From NCBI GenBank assembly GCA_033764965.1, contig JANRIN010000107.1, positions 33,418 to 97,417 on the forward strand: 64,000 nt of DNA, read 5' to 3'. The stretch is from JSC-12 sp033764965 (GTDB taxonomy: Bacteria; Cyanobacteriota; Cyanobacteriia; Leptolyngbyales; Leptolyngbyaceae). The translations under genes and the position numbers were made by a program. Shown piece by piece: positions 36,553 to 45,221 of this stretch; position 1 is the first letter of the stretch; each line of letters begins with the position of its first letter. Below the pieces are notes generated by a model. The model worked only from the letters and a program-made list of their open reading frames with translations, ran no database searches and was not told the origin of the DNA.

Positions 36553-37335
36553 CTAGACACTGAGAGTTTGGCGATCGTGCTCGATGTAAGCAGAGATTGC
36601 CAAAACAGTAATGATAATCAGGGGAAAAATCAGGCTCCACCAGGATTCCGATACCAGGATAAACACCGCCGCCGCCAAACCACCTAAAGCAAAACCTAAA
36701 ATTACAGGAACAAAGCGGCTCATGCGTTCCAGGGCTTCTTCCGCTTCTTGGGTAGCAGCTTCGCTGGTAATCAATTTAGCACTCAGAAATTTAACAAAAT
36801 CGATTGTTAACTGAGTAGTATTTCCAGTCATCACTGTCGTTGGAATATAACTTTTAAATACTCCATGCGCCTCTTTCATCAAGGCATTTTGAATTGCCAT
36901 TGCCACAACCCCCGACATCCCGATGGGAAGAATGTATTCCTCCTGAACATCTAACAACAAGGCAGGGGATAGGCTGGTGCCGATGATTAGAAAACCCAGG
37001 AGGGCGATCGCTTCGGCAGTGAGCAACACAGCAAAAACAGACCACTTTTTGTGGCGGGCATATCGAGCCAGGAGTGAAGTTAGGGCAACAGTCACTACAA
37101 AAGTAGGCAACATCAACAACCGAGTAATTGTAGTTTCGGTGTCTGAACTGACAAAGGAAGAACCAGCCAGCGCAATGTTTCCCGTCACATGGGCGGTAAA
37201 GATCCCGAACAAAATGATGAAAGCAGACGTATCGACAAAACCTGCCACCCAACTTAGGAGAAAGCCCGCCGGTCCATCACTAATCAAGTAAGCACTCAAG
37301 CCGAACGAATTGTTACGCTGTGGAATTACAGTCAT
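36553..37335 (-). CDS. DUF1275 (YoaK) family membrane protein
   Basis: 260 residues, about six hydrophobic segments. The N-terminal SWVAGFVDTSAFIILFGIFTAHVTGN and PTTVMTGNTTQLTID are the family's conserved motifs. Role unknown; often described as a putative transporter. ATG 37335. Same strand as the neighbouring envelope genes. Confidence 0.88.
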   Translation of the reverse strand: MTVIPQRNNSFGLSAYLISDGPAGFLLSWVAGFVDTSAFIILFGIFTAHVTGNIALAGSSFVSSDTETTITRLLMLPTFVVTVALTSLLARYARHKKWSVFAVLLTAEAIALLGFLIIGTSLSPALLLDVQEEYILPIGMSGVVAMAIQNALMKEAHGVFKSYIPTTVMTGNTTQLTIDFVKFLSAKLITSEAATQEAEEALERMSRFVPVILGFALGGLAAAVFILVSESWWSLIFPLIIITVLAISAYIEHDRQTLSV

Positions 37336-37441
37336 GGCTTTTTCTCAGGCACAAACACTAAACAATCATCAACTTACTTATGAGTTCGCTACTACAGCAA
37401 TTCCCACTTGAGTGCAGTACATTCTGCTCAGATGGATGAAA

Positions 37442-37918
37442 CTAGGTTGCTGCTTCAGCCTCAGCCGCTTCCTTAGCTTTTTTGGCTTCGGCTTTAGCGG
37501 CTTCCTTAGCTTTCTTGGCTTCCGCTTCTAAGGCTTCTTCCTCCGCCTCTTTTTGCTCTTTCAGCTTCTTGGCTTCTGCTTTAGCTGCCTTCTTTTCTTC
37601 CTTTGCTTTCAACTTGGCAGCTGCTTTCTCCGCCTCTTCTTGTTCCTTCAGCTTCTTCGCTTCGGCTTTGGCTGCTTCTTTGGCTTGTTTTGCTTCTGCC
37701 TTAGCAGCGGATTCCTCGGCGGTCATGCTGTCTTGGGCAGGAGCAACAGCAGCAACAATGAACCCTCTAGCGGGTGCATTAACTAGCCCAGCAGGTTGCA
37801 ATGCAGCTTCAGGAAATTGAGCAGCATGGGCAACCCCGGCATTGCCTACACCCATGCTCAGAAGCAGCATCAGCGACAAAGCCAAAACGCCAATCTGTTT
37901 TGGTAGGTTCTTAAACAT
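37442..37918 (-). CDS. exported Lys/Ala/Glu-rich coiled-coil protein
   Basis: 158 residues from ATG 37918; TTG 37936 would add six. Signal peptide LALSLMLLLSMGVGNAGVAHA, a short linker, then about 90 residues of repeated AKAEAKKLKEQ-type units forming a continuous charged alpha-helix, as in the TolA middle region. The repeat is irregular in DNA, so it is not a recent expansion. It is likely periplasmic. The GTATAC palindrome at 38171 lies 250 bases upstream. Confidence 0.75.
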   Translation of the reverse strand: MFKNLPKQIGVLALSLMLLLSMGVGNAGVAHAAQFPEAALQPAGLVNAPARGFIVAAVAPAQDSMTAEESAAKAEAKQAKEAAKAEAKKLKEQEEAEKAAAKLKAKEEKKAAKAEAKKLKEQKEAEEEALEAEAKKAKEAAKAEAKKAKEAAEAEAAT

Positions 37919-38495
37919 TTGCAATTGATTCCTCAACTCAATTTAGATGTCTGATCGCTAACGAAAACCATCAGGAATGGGAGCAAATTGCTTCACTGAT
38001 GAACTGAAACTAGGGCAAAACAAGTTCAACCTCCTTTCAGACTCAATCCGCGATCGCGACTCAATCCACGCGCCGTAGCTTTAATCAGTAAGACTAAGCT
38101 GCGTCTAGTAGTCTAAGCCCAGACACTTGTCAGATTTCCGTCTTTAACGATACAAAAAGATTTGCCGCTCTCAGTATACTGTATACAAGACCGCCGATTA
38201 TGTTAGATATTCTAAGGAATGTAAAGACTAGAGGGATTCGACTGTGATTCGACTGTAAGGAGCGAGAAGGAGCAAGGATTAAATACAATCAAGTTTCTTG
38301 GGTTGGGGTATAGCAGTGCGATGCCCCTGGAGAGTGAGCTTCTTGCAGATTACTTAGTTTTTGTTTCTAGACAAGTCATTCCCAGTAAAAAACGTTCCCA
38401 GTAAAAGTCAGTAACGATAAAAAACTGCGATACGCCAGTTCATTTCGCGTACCACAGCTTTTTTGTAAAGCCTTGTGTCGTCAAAGCTTGCTAAT
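37919..38495. other. long intergenic region with operator-like palindrome and direct repeats
   Basis: 577 bases without a gene. It contains the GTATAC palindrome (38171-38188), a tandem GATTCGACTGT direct repeat near 38236-38258, and a duplicated TTCCCAGTAAAA near 38379-38405. The promoter of the coiled-coil gene must lie here. Confidence 0.5.
38171..38188. promoter_or_regulatory. GTATAC-N-GTATAC palindrome, second copy
   Basis: TCAGTATACTGTATACAA. Its reverse complement differs from the site at 33946 only in the central base, over 18 positions. The nearest gene that could use it is the exported coiled-coil protein on the minus strand. Confidence 0.55.
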
Positions 38496-38972
38496 TTACT
38501 GCTGACTACAGCCCGAAACTCCCAGGCGATAGGTTGCTCCTTGCCGTCCACTCACGTTGACGTTGATCTGGAATGGTTGCACTGAGGAAGTTGGAGGGTC
38601 GCCAATAATTTGAAACGGAACACCGCCCACCAGCCTCAATCCATCCCGTCGAAACACCTGTCTGGCAGTTTTATCGGGAAATCTAAAATTGATGATGACG
38701 TTATAATTTTCGGGTGTTTCGGAGGTAATCGTCGCGATGTAGCGAGTGAATCGAGTGCCGCCAGGAACAATAAAATCCGTATCCCAGTTGTTTCTTATAC
38801 CTGGAGTGACTCCAGTTGAAGAAACTGATTTACGCACTTCATAACTGTTACTGCTCAGAGGTCTAAAGGCAATGCAAGTTTCATCGGCTTTAGCCTGGAA
38901 CTGAGTACTTAAGGGAGAACTAATTCCTGCAACTAAAGCGAGTGTACTCAACAACAACCATTTGGAACGCAT
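38496..38972 (-). CDS. exported protein of unknown function
   Basis: 158 residues from ATG 38972 (MRSKWLLLSTLALVAGI), which begins directly with a signal peptide; the longer frame to 39017 would put charged residues first. The mature part is beta-rich with two Cys (near its start in DETCIAFRP and at its end in VSGCSQQ) that could form a disulfide. No known domain. Cyanobacterial-type periplasmic protein. Confidence 0.7.
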   Translation of the reverse strand: MRSKWLLLSTLALVAGISSPLSTQFQAKADETCIAFRPLSSNSYEVRKSVSSTGVTPGIRNNWDTDFIVPGGTRFTRYIATITSETPENYNVIINFRFPDKTARQVFRRDGLRLVGGVPFQIIGDPPTSSVQPFQINVNVSGRQGATYRLGVSGCSQQ

Positions 38973-39096
38973 ACAATCTCTCATTGATTCAATCATGCTT
39001 ACTAAATCAGAACTCAATCAATCAACATTTTTTGCGGATTCACCGCAAGGTTGACTTTTTTTTGCACTTCACCACGGCTTGATAACTTTTGCAGTT

Positions 39097-39660
39097 TCAT
39101 CGCAAGGTCGATCGCACTGTGGATGACAAAACTAGAATCCAGATACCATTCAAAAGAAAGTGAATTCCAACCCACAGACCAACCAGCCATTCAGCACTAT
39201 TGGGAAACTGAGACCAGATGAAGATGCCTAAAATAATGCCTGCAATTCCACCTAGTAGAACCCATTTCCATCCCGATGCAGGACGCAGTTGAAATGCTAA
39301 AACGACTTCAATCACTCCCTGGGCAAAGATAGAGATTCCCAATACTAAAGTTAAGGTGATCGCACCCATTGCAGGAGTTCCAATAATATAAATCCCAGCA
39401 CCCAAATAGAGGATGCCAAGCAATAACTTCCAGATTAGCTTCCCTATGTCCTGCGATCGTAAAGCGTAAACAATCTGGAGCACCCCTGCAATAACAAATA
39501 ACCAGCCAAATACAATCGCCGATGCAATGGTGGCGTAGAGTGGTCGGGCAATGGCAACAATTCCCAGAACCAGTAAAATCATTCCGATCGCAATTCCCCA
39601 GCCAGCACCTTTGCGAACTTGCGATTTCATCTCAGTGCTAACAGAGCTTGTTTCCCTCAT
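39097..39660 (-). CDS. HdeD family membrane protein (DUF308)
   Basis: 187 residues with six hydrophobic segments in three pairs, and the internal repeat pattern GxxxIxxGIxxI typical of HdeD (ILLVLGIVAIARPLYA, GILYLGAGIYIIGTP). In enterobacteria HdeD aids acid resistance; the role here is unknown. ATG 39660; an internal ATG at 39630 is also possible. Confidence 0.85.
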   Translation of the reverse strand: MRETSSVSTEMKSQVRKGAGWGIAIGMILLVLGIVAIARPLYATIASAIVFGWLFVIAGVLQIVYALRSQDIGKLIWKLLLGILYLGAGIYIIGTPAMGAITLTLVLGISIFAQGVIEVVLAFQLRPASGWKWVLLGGIAGIILGIFIWSQFPNSAEWLVGLWVGIHFLLNGIWILVLSSTVRSTLR

Positions 39661-39907
39661 ACCTTGCTACCGTCTCCCGTCGCTTCCATCGTTCCTTGGA
39701 TATCATCCAAAGTTCCCTTGAAGTTGGTGCGTTTAGCATAGGGAAGAAACATATGAAACTGATATGAACGATCGCAGGTCTACCAACGCTTCCTGCAAAC
39801 TCCTTTTGTTAAGAAATTCATCAATAGATTTAGAATTGCTGCAATCTGTTCCAGGCTTTTTCCCTTCAGGGCAGTCTGAAAGATAGGAAGAGTTCCTGGA
39901 GAATAGC

Positions 39908-40381
39908 ATGCACACCTTAAATTACGCTCTGGATCAACACGTTATAGAAGCCGATGGGCGGTATCTGAATACTCAGGAACTTCAGCCTCTGGAGCACTAT
40001 ATTCAAACTTACTCCACTCGCCTGGAAGCTTATCAGCAATTGCAAGAACATAGCGAAAAATTAGTGATTATGGCGTTGCGTAAGTTAGCAACAACGTATC
40101 CGGAGTTGGTGCAACAGCATGGTGCCCGGTGCAAATACGACATGACTGAAGTCCTGCGCTACATTGCGATCGCCATTTTGCGGGATGACGAAATCTTTTT
40201 CAAAGACCAGATGATGGTTTGGCTAGATACCATTCTACTCGCGCACAAGCGGCAAGCCCAGTGTGGGCAGGCATATCGCAATTTGCAGGACGCGATCGCT
40301 GCCCACCTGTCTGCTGCTGCTACAGGCTTAATTCGCCCCTATCTTGATTTGATTGCCCAATCCCTCCAAGCCCACACCTAG
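39908..40381 (+). CDS. orphan phycobiliprotein-like (globin-fold) protein
   Basis: 157 residues. The globin-like phycobilisome fold is recognisable: the segment ARCKYDMTEVLRYIAIAIL aligns with allophycocyanin ATCLRDLDYYLRLVTYGVV, so Cys75 lies at the bilin-attachment position and Asp78 at the conserved Asp, but the conserved Arg between them is Tyr77. Overall similarity to ApcA/ApcB is low. GGAGA precedes ATG 39908. A phycobilisome linker gene follows after 89 bases on the same strand, and no other phycobiliprotein gene is in the window. It may be a minor core or stress-specific subunit, or a bilin-binding regulator. Confidence 0.75.
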   Translation: MHTLNYALDQHVIEADGRYLNTQELQPLEHYIQTYSTRLEAYQQLQEHSEKLVIMALRKLATTYPELVQQHGARCKYDMTEVLRYIAIAILRDDEIFFKDQMMVWLDTILLAHKRQAQCGQAYRNLQDAIAAHLSAAATGLIRPYLDLIAQSLQAHT

Positions 40382-40470
40382 TGGTTTGTGTTCTTTGTTG
40401 TCAATCCTGCCTAGCCCCCTTTGTGCATCCTCAGGTCATTCAAACCTACTCGCGATCGAGGTTTTTTTTC

Positions 40471-41187
40471 ATGACTGTCCATCAACCCGTTGTTGTGAAC
40501 CGTTACTCAACTCCAGCCGAACGGCAGGCTGCCCTTTGGCAAATTTATGCTCAAGTGCTGGAACGTCAACCCTATGGCTACGAGCGCAAACAACTGGCAA
40601 AAGCAGAAAAGGATTTTTTGAGCGACAAAATTGGAGTCCGGCGGTTTCTTAAAGAACTGGGACATTCTCAGGTTTATCTGAACAGTTTCTATCACAATTC
40701 TTCCAACATGAAGTTTTTGGAGTTGTGCTTCAAACACTTTCTGGGACGGGCACCGATCGACCAGGATGAAATCAAGTTTTACTGCGAAATTTTGATGCAC
40801 AAAGGGGTAGCGCATTTCATTACGGCGATCCTCGATTCAGAGGAGTATCGTAAAACCTTTGGCTGCTTCACCGTGCCCTATCCTCGCCACGATCGCTACC
40901 ATTCTTCGCCCAAAGCTTACACCGAATCCCATTTACTGAATCAGGAACTTGTGGGGCAACGAGGGCGATCGATCCCCACAATCTATTGGCACCAACTCGG
41001 TTTAAATTGCGATGGCGGGGTGTGTCATCCCGAAGCAAATGAAGCGATCGCCACCAATTTGCAGCAAGCAGATCTGACTCAATTCATGAGCCTCCTCCGC
41101 TATATGCCCCCGGAAGAAGTTGTTGCTACTCTATCTCCCCAACAGAAAGAAATGCTGCGTCGAGCAATGGCAAGTGCAGTAACCTGA
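40471..41187 (+). CDS. phycobilisome linker polypeptide with unusual C-terminal extension
   Basis: 238 residues from ATG 40471. Residues 10-135 are a PBS linker domain (GVRRFLKELGHSQVY, LELCFKHFLGRAPIDQDEI, AILDSEEYRKTFG, VPYPR). The last 100 residues match no linker part I know; they include LNCDGGVCHP and an acidic/Leu segment LMSLLRYMPPEEVVATLSP. The frame is open upstream to 40381 but the extension is Cys-rich with no domain. A strong terminator follows. Paired with the orphan phycobiliprotein upstream, so the two probably assemble together. Confidence 0.85.
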   Translation: MTVHQPVVVNRYSTPAERQAALWQIYAQVLERQPYGYERKQLAKAEKDFLSDKIGVRRFLKELGHSQVYLNSFYHNSSNMKFLELCFKHFLGRAPIDQDEIKFYCEILMHKGVAHFITAILDSEEYRKTFGCFTVPYPRHDRYHSSPKAYTESHLLNQELVGQRGRSIPTIYWHQLGLNCDGGVCHPEANEAIATNLQQADLTQFMSLLRYMPPEEVVATLSPQQKEMLRRAMASAVT

Positions 41188-41216
41188 AAAATCCAAGCAT
41201 CTTGCTGAGGTTTGTA

Positions 41217-41244
41217 GGGATGTTAGATGTAACATCCCTTTTTT
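41217..41244 (+). terminator. rho-independent terminator after the linker gene
   Basis: GGGATGTT (41217-41224) and AACATCCC (41231-41238) form a perfect 8-bp stem with a 6-base loop, followed by six T. Confidence 0.9.
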
Positions 41245-41253
41245 GATGAGCAA

Positions 41254-42066
41254 TTAATGGCAATCCCAGTTGTAAACAACTCTGGAGAAGTTGAGATTGC
41301 GTAAATCTTTCTCTTCAATGAAGAAGTTGCCCACCCCTACATCTCCCCACATGATCTCGGCATTCTCTGCCTCATCAATTTGTAATAACAACCGCCAGTT
41401 TTCATCCACTGGAGCCAATTCACGCACATCGGATTGCGTGAAAAATGCGTAGCCGCCAATTTTATTGCCAGCGTTGTTGATGATTTCGCTGTCTAAAAAC
41501 TCATCTGCATCTTCTTCATTCAAAGATTGCAAAAAATTAGTACCCAATAGTTTTGTGAATTGGTAATCACTAAAACCAACGTACTCCTCTCGTAAGGAAA
41601 ACTCAAGTCTGCATTGGTTCTCGATCGGCACAAATTCTTCTGTCTCATTCAGCAAAAAATCAAAGTCAGTGACCAAGTGCTCAACGTTTGTAATCACCTC
41701 TGGATAGTAAATTACTCGAAAATAATTTTGCTGTTGTTGCAAGGCAAATTGTTGGCTTACATCCGCACCTGAACTTACAAACTCAAGCCCATAAAGGTCG
41801 TTATCTGAGATGAAGAATTGAAGAATTCCAGACGTGGGATAATCAGCAAGAACTGGAACTTCCGCAAAGTTGATCTGCGCCAGAAATACTAGAGCGTCGC
41901 CATCAATGCTCGTTGGGTATTCAGTTCCAAGGGGTAAGTAAGGTAATCCGCGGTACTTACTTGTCCACAATTCCAGTGGGTCATCCGTTTCAAACGGCTC
42001 AATATGGATAAAAGAGGTTTTTGTTGCTAAAAACTCTTCTCTAACCCTTTGCAGGGCTTTGGGCAA
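41254..42066 (-). CDS. DUF1963 (YwqG) family protein with disrupted start
   Basis: 270 residues as called from TTG 42066. The family is recognisable from LPYLPLGTEYP, LVFLAQINFAEVP, GILQFFIS and the terminal FSRVVYNWDCH. Oddity: a strong AAGGAGG (complement of 42092-42098) stands four bases before an ATG at 42087 that is in this frame, but its third codon is TGA, so translation from it gives only Met-Pro. The gene must start at TTG 42066 without a ribosome site, reinitiate, or be a recent nonsense mutant. Function of the family is unknown. Confidence 0.75.
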   Translation of the reverse strand: MPKALQRVREEFLATKTSFIHIEPFETDDPLELWTSKYRGLPYLPLGTEYPTSIDGDALVFLAQINFAEVPVLADYPTSGILQFFISDNDLYGLEFVSSGADVSQQFALQQQQNYFRVIYYPEVITNVEHLVTDFDFLLNETEEFVPIENQCRLEFSLREEYVGFSDYQFTKLLGTNFLQSLNEEDADEFLDSEIINNAGNKIGGYAFFTQSDVRELAPVDENWRLLLQIDEAENAEIMWGDVGVGNFFIEEKDLRNLNFSRVVYNWDCH

Positions 42067-42124
42067 ATCTGGTTCTGTTCAAGGCATTCATCCTCCTTCA
42101 GCCTTCTACCTTTTGCTTTTTGCC

Positions 42125-44803
42125 TTACTTATCAGTCAGAGTCCAGGAGCCATCCCAGTTGTCGGCAGGGGGATTTTGTAGCCAGTGTTGGCAGCGTTGC
42201 AGATGCAGACTGGCGGCTTTGTTGTCTTTGTCGATGCTGAGGACTTGCCCGAATTCTGCCAGGGCTAAGGGGAAATTGCGATCGAGGTAGTGCGTTCGTG
42301 CTTGCTGATAGTGATCGATGATGCGTTTTTGCTCATCTGAGATGGGTTGATCGTGGAGTCCGATCAGTTCATAAATTTTGACAGGTTGATCCTTACCCTT
42401 CACTTTGATGTAATCCAGTTCCCGTGCCCAAACTTTGTCAGCACAGGGCAGGTAAGTGTTCTCGCTGATGATGATATCGGTGCCGTATTGTTTGCTGGCT
42501 CCTTCCAGGCGTGATCCCAGGTTGACTCCATCCCCGATCGCGGTAAACTCCATCCGTTTACTGGAGCCGATATTACCGCTAATCACCTCATCCGAGTTGA
42601 TGCCAATGCCAATCCGAATTGGTTTATATTTCTGGGGATCTTCTGCCACCCAAGCCTCATTAAATTCAGTCAAGCGTTGGCGCATCTCGATCGCGGTTTG
42701 CACTGCCATCCATTCATGATTATCTAGAGGCAGGGGCGAACCAAACACCGCCATAATCGCATCCCCAATGTACTTATCCAGGGTGCCTTTGTGCCGAAAC
42801 ACCGCGTCTACCATCGGTTCAAAGTAGCGGTTCAACATTTCCACCACTTCTTCTGCCGTCAACGTTTCAGTAATCGAGGTATAGCTACGAATGTCAGAAA
42901 ACAACACAGATGCAGGAATGCGTTTGCCGCCTAGCTCCGCATTACCACTCTTGATCAACTGTTCTGCCAGGTCTTCTGACATATAACGGCTCATGGTGGT
43001 TTTCAAGCGCTTCTCATCGCTGATGTCGTCCATCACCACCAAGGCTCCAGATACCGTGATGCTGTCGTTGGCATCGACGATCGTGCTGATTGAGAGGTTA
43101 ATACTGTGTTGCTCTGTGCCTTTGACCGGTTGCAGGGTCAAGTCTTCGTATTCCTGTTCCCGATCTTCCGCTTCTTCTGGCACCAACGCTTTTTCCAGGC
43201 ACGCAGAAAACCCTTTGAAATCCTTCTTCTCCACCTTCACCAATTCCACCACGGAAATTCCAGCTAAGGATTCCTGCTCATCAAAGCCCAATAAGCACTT
43301 AGCGCTTTCATTAGCAGCGATAATATTTCCGTTTTTATCGGTAGAGATGACTCCGTTGGTGAGCGATCGCAGAATGTCGCGCTGGAGTTGTTCCTGCTGC
43401 CGGACGGTTTCAAACAACTTGGCGTTTTGCAGTGCGACCCCCGCTTGAATGTTAAACGCCTGCATAAATTCCTGATCCGCCCGATTGAAGCTGGCTCGCC
43501 ACACATCCGGAGCTTCTGGGTAATTGGTGGGATCGTAAGGCGGATAGTCTCCCTGCCGCTTTTTGTTCACCAGTTGGGTCACAGCAATCAACTCTCCATC
43601 GGCGTTGAATACAGGCATACAGAGCATACTGCACGTCCGATAGCTGGTTTTCTGGTCTGTTTCTTTGGATGTTTGAGAGTTGGGATGCTCGTACAGGTCG
43701 AAAGGAATCAGCAACGGTTCTCCAGTACTGGCGACCAATCCGGCGAAGCCCGCTGCCATTGGAATTCGCAATTCTTGTAATACGCCACCAATGGGGATTT
43801 TTGTCCACAACTGATCCCGATCGCGGTCTAATAGCCACAGAGTACTGCGGTCTGCCTGCATCAATTCTTTTGCCTCATCCATTACCCGCTTCAGGGTTTC
43901 TTCCAGATCAAGGCTACTCTGGCTCAAGGATTGGGTTGCTTTCATCAAGGCGGAAGCTGCCCGTTGCTGTTGGGTAGCTTTGTAGAAAGAGCGCGAGGAT
44001 TCAATAATCAGGCGAATCGAGGGAGCAAACTCCTCAAACACCTGTTCGTCTTCAAGGGTGAATCCATCCAGGTCAATCTTTTCCTCTAAGCTGGCGGAAG
44101 ACGCATGGTTCAGTTTCAATTTGTTGATTAACTGCACCACCGCAACCAGTTTGTCCTCCTCATTCAGCAGCGGCATGGCAAGCATGGTGTAGGTGCGATA
44201 GTGATTTTTCTTGTCTAGTTTTTTGGCAGCTTCGGAGCGGGGATCATCATAAAAATCGTAGGGAATATTCACCCTTTGCCGCTTGGTTGCCACTTCGCCC
44301 GCAATTCCGGCGTTCATGGGAATGCGAAGTTCTAAGTTATTTCCGCGCTCATCTTTGGCAACGATCGCCCAGAGTTCATGTTTATCTTCGTCCAGTAAAA
44401 AAATGGTGGTGCGATCGGCATTCAGCAATTCTCCCGTTTTCAGGGTGATCGATCGCAACATCTCGTCCAGAATCGCATCAAATCCCTGAGCATCCATCAA
44501 ATTGTCCAGCATAGACAGGGTTTGGTTCACCACCTGAAGTTTATTCTCAACGTCCGTCACCACTTCTTTGAACGTGTCTTTCTTCAGGGGTGCCAGGAAG
44601 TTTGAAAAATTGCCACGGGTCGTAACCAGGGCACCATTAGAGGTCGGCACAGACGCAGGAATAGACTCGGTTCTTGCAACGGGAATACTCTGGGAATCGG
44701 TGCTGACAACCTCAACTGCTGCCACCACCACATCAATAGGAGATACGTCAATAACAGTATCTTTCGAGTTTTGGTCTGGTAGATGCTGGGATGAGGTAGT
44801 CAT
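42125..44803 (-). CDS. adenylate cyclase, CyaB type (GAF-GAF-PAS-cyclase)
   Basis: 892 residues. After a 90-residue N-terminus come two GAF domains (about 95-270 and 280-460), each with the NKFDE-type elements (QLINKL...FTLEDEQ; QLVNKK...FNRADQE) that mark cyclic-nucleotide-binding GAFs, a PAS domain (470-590) and a class III cyclase domain (610-800). Both metal-binding Asp are present (LFSDIRSYT and YIGDAIMAVFG), as are Lys before GDAIM and the FTAIGDGVNLGSRLE segment expected for ATP use. The C-terminal 70 residues look like one or two TPR helices. The order matches Anabaena CyaB1/CyaB2, which are activated by cAMP through the GAFs. Confidence 0.92.
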   Translation of the reverse strand: MTTSSQHLPDQNSKDTVIDVSPIDVVVAAVEVVSTDSQSIPVARTESIPASVPTSNGALVTTRGNFSNFLAPLKKDTFKEVVTDVENKLQVVNQTLSMLDNLMDAQGFDAILDEMLRSITLKTGELLNADRTTIFLLDEDKHELWAIVAKDERGNNLELRIPMNAGIAGEVATKRQRVNIPYDFYDDPRSEAAKKLDKKNHYRTYTMLAMPLLNEEDKLVAVVQLINKLKLNHASSASLEEKIDLDGFTLEDEQVFEEFAPSIRLIIESSRSFYKATQQQRAASALMKATQSLSQSSLDLEETLKRVMDEAKELMQADRSTLWLLDRDRDQLWTKIPIGGVLQELRIPMAAGFAGLVASTGEPLLIPFDLYEHPNSQTSKETDQKTSYRTCSMLCMPVFNADGELIAVTQLVNKKRQGDYPPYDPTNYPEAPDVWRASFNRADQEFMQAFNIQAGVALQNAKLFETVRQQEQLQRDILRSLTNGVISTDKNGNIIAANESAKCLLGFDEQESLAGISVVELVKVEKKDFKGFSACLEKALVPEEAEDREQEYEDLTLQPVKGTEQHSINLSISTIVDANDSITVSGALVVMDDISDEKRLKTTMSRYMSEDLAEQLIKSGNAELGGKRIPASVLFSDIRSYTSITETLTAEEVVEMLNRYFEPMVDAVFRHKGTLDKYIGDAIMAVFGSPLPLDNHEWMAVQTAIEMRQRLTEFNEAWVAEDPQKYKPIRIGIGINSDEVISGNIGSSKRMEFTAIGDGVNLGSRLEGASKQYGTDIIISENTYLPCADKVWARELDYIKVKGKDQPVKIYELIGLHDQPISDEQKRIIDHYQQARTHYLDRNFPLALAEFGQVLSIDKDNKAASLHLQRCQHWLQNPPADNWDGSWTLTDK

Positions 44804-45221
44804 AGGGCGAAGGATAAAAGTTACGATTAACTGTTGAGCATGAGGCGAGACTCAGAACTGTAATGAAATGGCACTAACAAAAGATTTTGCATCCGTGGCG
44901 AGCAAAACTTTCGATCAATCTGCCATACAGCGAAACAGGGCACCCGAATAGGATGATTCTGCCATTCTGCTTAGAAAGATGTGTACTTATTCCTACCATT
45001 ATTAAGCCGGATTACGCTTTCACTTGTCAGCATTCCCAAATACCACCATAGTGAACCATCGATGTATCCGTTTCTTTCCATCATGCTGACAGGCTCATGG
45101 CTGATTGTCGTCACACATTCTCGTCATTACAATTCGGCGATCAAAGCAAATGCTTACAATTCATCTTACGCCTGGAATATAAGGACGGCATAAGAGCTGA
45201 GGGCGATTCCACCCTATGCCT
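44804..45221. other. intergenic region upstream of the cyclase
   Basis: 418 bases. TGTCAGCAT (45025-45033) and ATGCTGACA (45083-45091) are exact inverted repeats 49 bases apart. A GTAN8TAC match at 44983 lacks a correctly spaced -10. No gene is supported. Confidence 0.45.

Noticed and set aside
44983..44996. GTACTTATTCCTAC, an exact GTAN8TAC match upstream of the adenylate cyclase
   Set aside because: No TAN3T at 20-24 bases on the minus strand, and about sixteen such matches are expected by chance in 64 kb.
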